Assembly: GCA_950295325.1 (NCBI GenBank)
Contig: OX485804.1
Span: forward strand, 39,432,001 to 39,496,000
Origin: Polytrichum commune
Lineage: Eukaryota; Streptophyta; Polytrichopsida; Polytrichales; Polytrichaceae
Reading direction: 5' to 3'
Length of the DNA stretch: 64,000 nt
Both the position numbers and the translations under genes were made by a program. Each line of letters begins with the position of its first letter. Position 1 is the first letter of the stretch. Below, one piece after another: positions 47,648 through 57,900 of the stretch. Under the pieces are notes generated by a model, which made no database searches, was not told the DNA's origin, and saw only the letters and a list, made by a program, of their open reading frames with translations.

Positions 47648-47714
47648 TTTTTTTTTGGGTACAAATTGAAAATTCAGTTGCAAGAAAGATCCCAAAATGC
47701 AACCAACACGGGCA
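47648..47714 (-). mobile_element. Short retroposon insertion with perfect 19-bp target duplication
   Basis: A 67-bp insert lies between two perfect copies of AAACAATTTGGTTGATGTC (47629-47647 and 47715-47733). On the - strand it ends 'cttgcaactgaattttcaatttgtaccc' followed by nine A. Its 3' part matches the insert at 27026-27139. The perfect duplication suggests a relatively recent event. The insert appears 5'-truncated relative to the other copy. Confidence 0.8.
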
Positions 47715-47739
47715 AACAATTTGGTTGATGTCATATTGT

Positions 47740-48850
47740 CTTGGTGAACTGTAGGTGATTGTAGGGGCCGATGATTGCACTAGGGAACATCCATTTAGAC
47801 ATGTGGATAGTGGTGAAAAAACATGCACATAATTTGTGTACCAAAATCATCAAACGGCAACACTATATTCACGTGGATTTTCCAAAAACAAGTACAAGGT
47901 GTATGAAGGCCTTGGAGCTATTACAAAACACATGGAGATTAACAATTATGTCCGAGAGATTTTGGTTAAAAAAGAAGTAATTCATGCTCATGTACAATAA
48001 ATGAATAAATAAAGACTTTCAAAACATGTGGTCAATTTTGATAGTGATTGAATAGCCTGGATGGTTATAGAATCTTTGTTCGAAACAACCTTCAACAACA
48101 TGATCATTACAAACCTACTTTGATTTTTTGTCTAGCATAATTATGATATGAAAAGTTGTAAAGAGACATAATTGAAATCAAACACCTTCAGCTAGTGCAA
48201 GAAAATTCAATTAATATATAGTAACCACATGAAGCAGTCAACTATATCATAGAACATCTATCACATGTTCATCCGTCACATAGGATGAACATGCGGAATG
48301 AAGATAAACACAATAAATTACCCTAAGTGAGTATTCGTGATGAAACAACTATACAACAACCAAAATGTACATTGCATTTTGAACTTCAACATGTGCAATT
48401 TGCATTTACAAGGATGATTCTTAGATGTGAATGTTCTTTTAGATGACCTTTGTTCTTGAATTCAACTTATAAATTCATTTTTGTCAGATATGGAACAAAA
48501 TTGCACTCTCTTGGAAGCAACAAACCCCATAAATGCCGTATGTAAGATGAAAGAGAGAAATTATTTGCATGTAACATGAACAATGATCATAGAATGTTGT
48601 AAATTGTGTGCAAGGGAGGCAACGGTAGAGGATCCATCCTTTAAGGGATGTCTTAGTTGTTTTGCTGCATGGATGATATTCTTTGGATTATTATTGTTTT
48701 CTATATAACACCATGAGGTGTGTGCAATGCAAACATTTATTTTGAGGATTATGTTGAGGCGGGTGCATGGGAGGTGCTCATTGGTTTGGATGTGTGTGTT
48801 TCCTCCCATGCACCCACCCCGACTTTCACTTTAGTAGCAATCACCTCGAA
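47740..48850. other. Intergenic sequence, nothing recognised
   Basis: AT-rich, short open frames only. Confidence 0.4.
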
Positions 48851-48854
48851 TTTT

Positions 48855-48984
48855 CAATAACTTTACTTAGTTGACAAGGATGTGTTCGTGGGCCCAACAA
48901 TACATTTGAGAATACAGACTCTGGATGTTAAAATCCCACTTCTTCATGTTGAATATGAAGTCAGAGCAACTAAGTAATGTTATG
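48855..48984. mobile_element. Foldback MITE family F, copy 4
   Basis: Ends 'caataactttacttag' and 'ctaagtaatgttatg'. The left arm includes 'gtgttcgtgggccc' as in the other copies; the interior is diverged. Confidence 0.55.
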
Positions 48985-49410
48985 TCGAATGCCTCGTAAT
49001 GAATGCAAGAATACATAATAGAATCTTGAAATAGAAATGACACCAACGTCAACGAGAGATGCTTCACCCTTGATCACAACCGCAAATCCATGTGCAAACT
49101 CAAGGCAAGTGCTAAAGATAAGGTCCACTCCTTACGCCAACAATGGATTGTTTATTTATTTTGGGTACAAGTGAGGGCCATGGGTCTCTAGTAATTGGTG
49201 GGGTAATCAATATTTGGAATGTGGGGATGTGGGTACATGTTCATGGTTGGTTGGTGGTGGGCGGTGTGTGTGTTGGGGGGTTGTCAAGGCTTGAGGTTGC
49301 GGTTAGTCGGTGTCATCATTTGTGGGTGTGAATTAGGTCCATGCTCGCCCCTGTGAAGAATCTTAACCATAATAACCAAAAAATTTAAATAAAGCCCACA
49401 ACAATAATTT

Positions 49411-49670
49411 CATTGGGTATACTTGCTATATACAGTTTAGACCATGCATAGTGAAGGAAATCATTTATATATCAATATATCTATCTATGTACTCAAGCCT
49501 AACTTACCCTACATATGCACAACGAATAGAGCATTACTTTCATTGGCTATACTTGCCGTATACAGTTTAGACCATGCATAGTGAAAGAAATCATCTATAT
49601 ATCAATATATTTATCTATATACTCAAGCCTGACTTACCCTACATATGCGCAACGAATAGAGCGTTACTTT
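49411..49670 (+). repeat. Tandem duplication, 130-bp unit x2
   Basis: Units 49411-49540 and 49541-49670 both begin 'cattgg.tatacttgc' and end 'gcrttacttt', with only about eight differences. This is a fairly recent local duplication of AT-rich sequence. Confidence 0.85.
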
Positions 49671-49671
49671 C

Positions 49672-50280
49672 TATCTATATGTTTTTCTTTCCATAGATAA
49701 TGAATTAGTCACTTTTTGGAATGAAATGAAGGCAATATTGTTTTATATTATATTATATTGTGTATTGTATTGTATATATATAAAAATTCCCTTCATATAT
49801 GCAATATAGTTGCATGATATTTTTTTTTCATGTAACTATTTATGTATCACATTTTTTGGGCACAATTAGAGCTTACACTTAGCTTTTTGCAAGAGTGTGG
49901 ATTGTACTTGTGGAGGTGCCCCAAGATCACCATGTGTGAGGCAAGAAAGAGGACAACTATTGTGAAATACAAAGAAATGGAACACGCAATTTTGTGTGTG
50001 CACAAGGGAATCAAGGGGAGAATTTGTTGCCTCGAGGTGCCTCAAAAGACAATATGGTTTTTATAGCTGCAATCGATGTCATTCAATGTAAGAAAATCGA
50101 AACAAAACAAAGAAAACAAAAGATATGTGTGGGTGTGTATGTGTGTGAGCACTTATATTTCATTCACACATCTTGAACACATGCACTCTACTTATGCACC
50201 ATCTCAACCATATGCTCCAAAGACTTTGATGCCTTGTGATGTTGGTGGGAGAAAAGTTTGTGGGTTGTCCTTTGAGCTAG
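49672..50280. other. Intergenic AT-rich sequence
   Basis: Includes an interrupted (TTATA)n-type tract near 49740-49785. No gene recognised. Confidence 0.4.
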
Positions 50281-50282
50281 AC

Positions 50283-50428
50283 CATAACATTACTCAACAT
50301 TGTGTGTTTGTTATGTGGGGCATGGGAATATAACCATGGGATGTGGGAACTCAATTTGAATTCAAGTCATCCCATAGTTATATTTCTAGTGCCCACATAA
50401 CATAAGCACAACATTAAGTAACCTTATG
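50283..50428. mobile_element. Foldback MITE family F, copy 3 (best preserved)
   Basis: Begins CATAACATTACTCAACATTG and ends with the near complement 'aacattaagtaaccttatg'. About 60 bp of each arm are inverted, including 'gttatgtgggcatgggaatataaccatgggat' and its counterpart. The whole 146-bp unit is almost one hairpin. No ORF. Confidence 0.75.
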
Positions 50429-50429
50429 A

Positions 50430-51660
50430 CTCTCTTTGCTTGAAATCCTTGATAAAAATAATATTGTTGGTTTTCATATTTATTGAAGAAAGAAAGAAAG
50501 AAAGAGTGGGAATGAGAGAGCTAGGGAAAGGAAGGGAGAAGTGACTTAAAGAATAATTGACAATGAAAGAGGTGATGAAGCCAATGGAGAGGGAAAGTTT
50601 GATTGTAATTGTTATTGTAATTCTAATTGAAAAACCATCATTTGACATGTGAGATTCTTGAGTCATCCTAGTACAAATGGCAATCATGTTGATATTTCAG
50701 TATCATTTTCATTTGAGGTTTTGAGAATCTCTTACCTCTAAAGACGGTGCAATAACAAATCGCACTTTGTTCGATGGCAAATTGCCTTGATATCTTCATA
50801 TAAGATATATGATGGAAGGTGACTTCACATCAAATACAAAGAGCAAGGAGTACGAGGCTACTTATGTGCAAGGGGATAGTGAGAAACAATTTAGTCTTTA
50901 AGGATTAATGGAAGATAAGTATGAATATATTTGTAGTTGCAATTGATGATAGTTTTGGGCTAAAGAAAACAAGATGATAGCCTCCAACCATAATCTAAGT
51001 GAAAAATGGATGAATACATAAGGGAAATTATTATACCATTGATTATGGTGTTGTGAAAAGAGAATCTTAGTCAAACATGGTGATTTGGTTGATAATTATG
51101 TTGACATCTCCTCCATTGAGTTGGATTTCCTCCCACAACAAGTTTTCCATGCGTATTTATTTATTTATTTATAATAATCCTCATTATTCCACCACAATAA
51201 ACACCATGGATAAGGGTAATGTAATAATGTATTGATTTCTATACTGCACCAATGAAAGTGGATGTTGCAATGATTGCCACATTCTAATTTGCATGTTTGA
51301 CAACAAGGAAAATCTACATTCCAAGTCCCTAAGTCTATTCAACACATATCAACAAAGTATCCAACATCATGTTCATTGGTAGTCAATATGCCTTAGGTTC
51401 ACACACAAGCTCACAACTATGACTTCACCAAGGAATCGGTAAGTTATTCTAGTAGAATATATTTTTAGTGCAATGTTGAATTCAACAAGCCTAGAGGAAC
51501 TTCCAACATATATTGCATTTCACACAAATATTGTTCATGGATGTACCTAAACTAGGCCTAAATTACATTAATCGATTCAAAAAAACCAAAGACTAAATTC
51601 CCATTATACATTGCATTCCATAATTATTGTAGGATAAAATATTGATAAACATCACATCTT
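50430..51660. other. Intergenic sequence, nothing recognised
   Basis: A short (AAAG)n tract lies near 50487-50505. No supported gene. Confidence 0.4.
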
Positions 51661-51699
51661 AACTACAAAACTTGCCATCTACCACTCATATTTAGGTGT

Positions 51700-51940
51700 A
51701 AAAACAAACCCTTAGTGTATATTTGAGATACATCCTTACACCATAAGCTCATTGTGTAAAAAATGACCATTAATAAAATCAAGTGTATTTCTTTGAGACT
51801 AAGTAGGATGCCTTTAAAAAAAAACCCCTTATTGTATACTCGACTTGCATCCTTACATTTAAAGCTAGTTATGCAGAACACTACCATTTATAAAATACAT
51901 ATATTTTGAGCTGCATTTCTTTGAAAATAAGTTGAACACC
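51700..51940 (+). repeat. Degenerate tandem duplication, ~125-130-bp unit
   Basis: The blocks 'cccttagtgtatatttgagatacatccttac..ataagctcattgtg..accattaataaaat' and 'ccccttattgtatactcgacttgcatccttac..aaagctagttatg..accatttataaaat' follow one another. A related fragment is near 13380-13440. Confidence 0.6.
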
Positions 51941-51959
51941 ACCTTATCGATTTAAAGAT

Positions 51960-52140
51960 TCGGGGTTCGTATGTACAACTTTGATGCACATATAATCTAG
52001 ATAGTTTGATCATCAATGTCATATAAGATGATTTTGATTCACTCGTAGACATAATATGATATACTAAATATAGTTTTAAGACTTGGTGAGGCTTGTAGAT
52101 TTGTGTATGCATGTTGTATATCAAGACCTTGGTCCTTTAA
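51960..52140 (+). repeat. Dispersed repeat shared with 53.17-53.37 kb
   Basis: Shares 'tttgatcatcaatgtc', 'gattttgat', 'tagacatratay', 'tatactaaa', 'gtatatcaagacc' and 'cctttaag' with 53190-53370. A shorter match exists near 13560. Confidence 0.5.
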
Positions 52141-52249
52141 GGGTGAAGGGAAGAGTGAGTGCATAAGGCTTTACAATCTCATTGGTGTTAAGTTACAAAG
52201 TACAATGAATTGTCTTATTAATATGGGTTGCAGTAATTCTTTAGAATAA

Positions 52250-52550
52250 AAGTCAATGCTTATAATCATTAATATTGCAGGCCATGTTAAATTTCAACCC
52301 ATGCTAAATATCTGATTTGAATTGGTGTGGGCCACATTTATAGTTATCCTAAGAAATCGATGTGGTTCACTATTTACTCCATGCTATTTTTTTATGTGAG
52401 GAAACTATTTTATTTCATGGAACATGTTGGTCAATAGTCTCCATGAAGACTCGAGGGAAGACCTGAGGTCTCGGGCCCACGTTATGACTAGATAATTGAA
52501 GTGGCACATGTAAATTCCTCACATCGATTATTTTTTATGTACAAGGCATA
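52250..52550 (+). repeat. Second copy of the 29.2-kb repeat
   Basis: See 29160-29470; same order of shared blocks. Confidence 0.5.
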
Positions 52551-52554
52551 CACC

Positions 52555-53460
52555 TTATATGGTAGAATTGCCCTTTGTGGATTCAAGAGTTTTTTTTTTT
52601 TTCCTAATATTTTTTTTTATAATGTCATGCTAACCATTGATCTACTATAAATCTATTGATCCAAAATTTGTGTGAGGTCTTCATATGAGATAATGCCTTG
52701 GGAGGAGGCAATGTGGGAATAAATGGCAACCTTTGAGCAAACCCACACCCTCGGGCCTTATCTACCACATTATTTCCACCATGACCAGACAATCAACATG
52801 GCCAATACTAATTCTCCACCACACTAACACAACCATTTAGTGCAATGACATCGGGACGGGCTGGGTTGGTACTACAAAAGATAGAATACAAAACACAAAC
52901 CTAGATGCATTCATAATATGTTCTTTCGATCTTTGGAATGAATACATAGACCCTCCCAATCATGTTCACTATCAAATGGGGGGTGCTTAACCCCTAAGAC
53001 TCAACCTCTCCAAGCACAAAGTCGCATAGTCATACTTCACTTTTAGCTAATCATGTCAAAAGCAATCCTATCTATGATCAACTTACTCTTTAAGTGCACG
53101 CCTTAGATACATTAATCACTTTCTTGTTACTTACGATTTAAGTTCAAATGCGAATATTGGGTGCCCTTAGAGGCAAATGCATATGTTGTGGTCTGATCAT
53201 CAATGTCTAATATGAGTATAATTTTGATCTTCTCCTCGACATGATACAATGCATATACTAAAGTTCTAAACACACACATTTACATAAAAGTATGAGTTTA
53301 TAAATTTGATGACACCCGTATAAATTGTGTATATGGCCGTATATTCAAGCCCAAGTCCCTTAAGGAATAATAAAGTACAAAGACGTAGTTGAATCTCTAC
53401 CATACACGTGTCATTACGATGCTTGTTCTTTGGTTACTCACCGAACCCCATATCAATCAA
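52555..53460. other. Intergenic repeats ahead of the GC-rich gene start
   Basis: Fragments of family R near 52920-52985 and 53360-53460 and the 53.19-53.37-kb repeat fill much of this stretch. No gene. Confidence 0.45.
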
Positions 53461-53461
53461 A

Positions 53462-54982
53462 ATATAAGAATCCGCATACCTTAGTGCCCAGCCCCTCCCG
53501 TATCGCGGATTGGATCCGTACATATACGGAGAAGGGTATGATACGGAATATACGCCTCGATACAAATACGTAGCATGAGGAGGCGTATCGGAGGGCGGAG
53601 GGCGGAGGGCGGAGGGCGTGTCGATATTTCATCCACGGAGACGGATGAGGATCATCATGGGAATACTGTTTGTCGGGCAGCGCGGGCAGGCTCAACTGAA
53701 ACTCCAGTGGCGAGGGAGGGCAGGGTGCCTCGTGGAGGGAGGGGAGGAGCATAGGGGGTGTGCTGGCGGAGAGGGAGTGAAGCCAGGCAGCTCTTCGGCC
53801 GTCTTCATCACAAACTGGGACTCAATGTATGCATGCCCCACCCTCGAGCCCTGTCTGCCTTCCTTTCCTTTCTCCTTTCATTCTCTCTTCTCTCTCTCTC
53901 TCGCGCGCGCTCTGTCTGTCTGTCTTGTCTGTCTGTGTGCCACGCACTGCGACCTCCCTCCCCTTCACACAAAGTGTCCTCTGCAATGTCTCTGCTCGTT
54001 GACGGCTGGAGAGCTGCTCTTTTGAGCTCCCGCTTTTGCATGAAAAGCTAGAGGGGTGAGGAGGAACAAGAGAGAAGAGAGGATGTTGATGAGGAGGGAG
54101 GAGAAAAGGGACAGGGCTCGGAGGGCGGAAGCAGCACAAGGGGGGAGGAGGATGGGGGAAGTGATGATGATGATGATGATGAGAGATGCGAGCAGTGGTG
54201 GCAGCGGGGGAGGGAACAAAGAAGTCGCAGGGGAAGCAGATGGAGATATAGGAGCAGGATGGATCGGCGAGGCTTGAATCTATCCCTCTCTCCCCCCCTT
54301 TCTCTCTCTATCTCTCGGGTTGGACTTCCCTCTTGCTCCTCCTCATACCAGTGTTTCTCTAGTGTTTTTGTTTGTTTTGTTTTGTTTTTTTTTTTGAAAA
54401 ATTGAATTTTGTGTCTACCACCGAGAGAGTATGCGGGGTGTGTCCTCTGTTGTGTTCTCCTCTTCTCCGGCGAGGTGTCGTGAAATTCGTGAAATGTGTG
54501 ATTGCAGTAGCAGGAGTGGAGGTTTGAGGTGCTAGTTTATTGATTGATTCCTTTCTTCCCTTGGTGTAGGAGTGAGTTTTCTCTTTTGTGTCTGTGTATT
54601 TAAGCGGTTCTTCAACGCTCCACAGGGGGTGGGGGGTAGGGTTGGAGCACGTAACTAAGGAATTTGGAAGTTGTCGTGCATTTTGGTGCATAGATCAAAA
54701 TTGGTGATATATCCAGGAGTTTTGTTAAGTCGAGTGCGCCCTGTGTCTGTGTTTTTGATGCCTTTGGCAACCTATTTTTGAAGTGAATGAAAATTTTCCA
54801 ATATCGTGCCATGGATGATAAGTTCGGTGGAGGGGAGGCATGGACCTAATTGTTGCATTCGGATTCTGCACTCCTCTTTGAATGCGCAGAAAGTGTAAAT
54901 ATTGCTACAACAGAGCCCACGGCTGCAGTAAGTAACACGAAGTAGGAGAAGGTTTAGCTGGTGGAGCTTCAGCTTCACCGGA
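53462..54982 (+). promoter_or_regulatory. GC-rich promoter/5' region of the MINIYO-like gene
   Basis: Base composition changes abruptly near 53.46 kb from AT-rich repeats to CpG-containing sequence. The region has a heptamer repeat (GGAGGGC)4 at about 53590-53617, a CT/CTGT-rich stretch at 53870-53940, a (GAT)n run at 54157-54183 and T-rich tracts. The longest open frame (135 aa at 53618-54025) is low in complexity and not credited. The frame of the downstream protein has an in-frame stop (TAA) close upstream of its ATG, so this part is leader or holds an undetected 5' intron. Confidence 0.5.
53589..53617. repeat. Heptamer tandem repeat (GGAGGGC)x4
   Basis: Four perfect units inside the GC-rich region upstream of the MINIYO-like gene. 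Confidence 0.9.
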
Positions 54983-57900
54983 ATGGGAAGGGAGGATATG
55001 ACAGTTGCCACCAATCGAGAGGTTCTACTTTCAAATCGGCAATTGCATGATAAGATAGGAAGCATGGAAACGTTGTGGATGACTCGATTGGAGTCAGTGA
55101 AGTCCTACGTCTTCGATTTGGAAGGTAATGTTATAGCGCGGGATGTTGCGAAACGAGTGCCTGGAAGTCACTCTTTATCAGAAGCAGCAAAACTCATCAG
55201 CAGTACGGTAAGCTTCAGTTCCCTTTTAATTCTGAAACTTAGATTTGCTCTTTCTTTCTGTCGTAAGGTTCTAATTGAATGGAGATATTGTATTTGCAGC
55301 TCCAGTTCCTTTCAATTTCGAAACTTATTTTTGCTGATTCTTCTGTCTTAAGTTTGCAATTGAATGGAGGTATAGAAAAAAGCTCGTCCTTAACGGGGAT
55401 TAGGAATTTTTCTTACTCCTTCAGGATTCAACTCAAAAGGAAGCGGACTTGTTGCTTATAGCATCCGTGCTAAGTAAAGCGACATGTGAACTGCAAGCTC
55501 AGGGGCTGTCGTCGACTGATGCAACCAGCATAATATCTGAGGAAGCAAATGCGGATTGGCAAGCAGTGTGGGCGTATGCTCTTGGCTCAGAGCTAGAACT
55601 AAGCTCACTCCTCAGGTCAGACAAAAACTTTAGCAAGTGTCCACGATTGGCTCTCTCTGTGGTGCAAAGTATTGCAACATGCTTTTTTTTTGTAGATTTG
55701 AAATGTGTCGCTTACTTAGTAAGCGATTGTTTGTTTGTTATGCTTCTGTTGTGTGCAGGGCGGCCATGGAAGATTCCAATCCCGCTGTACTAATAGCCTG
55801 CGCAAAAGCATTGCATGCAATTCTGAGCTGCTCTCCCAATGAGAATGTATTCGATCTTCAAGAGGTATTCATTACTCTTTGCGTCCTCAACAAGTTCCAG
55901 GTGTTCCCGTGAGGTCTCCTCTAGCATTTGTTCCCTCTAGCATTTGTTCCCTCTAGCATTTGTTCCCTTCTAGTTAGATTCTGTTAACCTGGATTGATCC
56001 TGCATTCAAGAGGCTGTACAACCCGCGTCAAACTTGTTATCCAGATCTTCCAAGTCTCTTTAGTAGGAACATCCTTCCTGATATACTGAATGTAATAGTA
56101 GTAGCCGGAGGTTCAGAAACAAGTGCTTGTGATTCGTCATACAGCAGTCTTTGAATTGGTCAAATCGTTGCTCACGCAATCCTTGGTGTCGAAGTTGATA
56201 ATGACCCCCGATAACCTGGCCGTTTTTTTTGGTTGTATCGAAATTTATCCTGAACCCTTATGCTCTTGTCTCAATTTTTCCTTTTTCAACCAGGTAAAGC
56301 TGAATACTCTCCCAGGGCAACTTCCTTTTAACCTCAGATTAGAGATGGTGCTTCTATCTTTGAATCTTGTTCCTTATCTTATTTATGCCCTTAATAAAAA
56401 ATTAAAATATCAATTTTTTAAAAGGCGGCATTGTTACACATGCTAGATAACAATCTGCTCGAGTCTTTTCCTGAGAGATTTAGCAGAAACTTAAGACTAG
56501 GACCCACACAAGTCAGTGGTGATCTCATGGAAGGGGGCTTCTTGCATGCAGATTGTTGTAGATGGTCTCTTGTCATATGATTCCAACCATTCGATTATTG
56601 CAGCATGAGTCAATGATACAATCCGTTTCATGATCATTCCTTGCCCTAGGGCATAGCACTTAGAGCATAACTTTGACCTATCCATACGTTCCTTTTGCAA
56701 CTCTCCCTTCTGCTTTTTCCCTTTTTTTTTCAACTGAATGTGTAACTATTTAGTTTCTAAAATGGTCATCAATACTAGATATCTTATTGCAGCCTGGTTA
56801 AACCGTCACACGATACCTATGAGGATGTTAGGCTAGTGCTCAGCTGTAACTTGTACGGAGGTGTCTATTATACAGGGTATATGGCCTGGCAACAAGTCAA
56901 CATTTACAGCACCAGTTTTTCGAAGGCATACAAAACAGGAAGATGGTTGGATAGGAGGTGGTCGATGGAAGTATTCTGTGAATGCAAGCGAGCTACACCC
57001 TATCACTCAAACATTGAATGCTTCGAGTGATAATGATGACGACAAAGATTTACCCGGAGGTGAGGCAACTGTCACAAGCAAAGATATTGCTGCTGGTCTT
57101 ATCCGTATGGGTCTTCTCACCAGGATCCAGCACATTCTTGAGGTAATGTGTTTTGGTTTCATCACACACATGCATACATATGTATTTCTCTATGCATTTT
57201 GTTAACTACAGAGCCTATTGGAGAATTGCTAGGTAGAAATACCTGGCGTAGGTTTTCTTCTTTTGAAGAAGAGGGAAGTTGTCGGATGTGCTTCTCTTGT
57301 GTCAAAGTAAACCTCTATCTGCATATGTTATTTGTTTTTGGAAATTGGGATTGACAAGATCTTTCCTGCATACAGGTGGAGCAGTTAAAGGCAGTTGACG
57401 AACATTTGTTGAGTGTGGTGATAGCACTTTCTCGTCATTCTCCAGCTGCTGCTAAAGCCGTTATGAGATGCCCAAGACTGATGGATACAATCATACAACG
57501 TTTCCTTCTCACAGATGAAGATTTGAATCTCGGACTTCGTCTTTCTCATAACAAGGCTATTCAACTTCTCAAAGTATGGTTCTGAATTTTTTTTCAAGCT
57601 TTCTTCAAGCTCCTGACAACTGGGTCTGACTGATAGAGCTCAGTTTAATAAATGTGCATGGGGGATGGATTGGTCAAATTTAATGCAGACTGCACAGACA
57701 ATTACTATGCCTTAAGTAGGTTTTGCAGTAATCTACTTTTACTCGACTTGCTCACAGCCCAATGTTTATCATTAATTGCAGATTTTATCTCAAGCAAGTA
57801 CAGCCAACTGCATACGCTTTGCAGAAACAGGAGCACTGCAAGTGGCACAGTGTGAATTATATCAACAAGGTTACCTGCTCCCTACGGATCCAAGACTTGG

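Noticed and set aside
53618-54277. Overlapping open frames (135, 97 and 73 aa) as possible N-terminal exons of the MINIYO-like gene
   Set aside because: Peptides are low-complexity (Ser/Leu, Met runs, Arg/Glu) and show no resemblance to the RPAP1_N domain. They are more likely a by-product of the GC-rich leader.
55919-55969. Three evenly repeated 17-bp units, considered as CRISPR-like
   Set aside because: The units are directly adjacent without spacers and sit in a plant intron. It is a simple tandem repeat.
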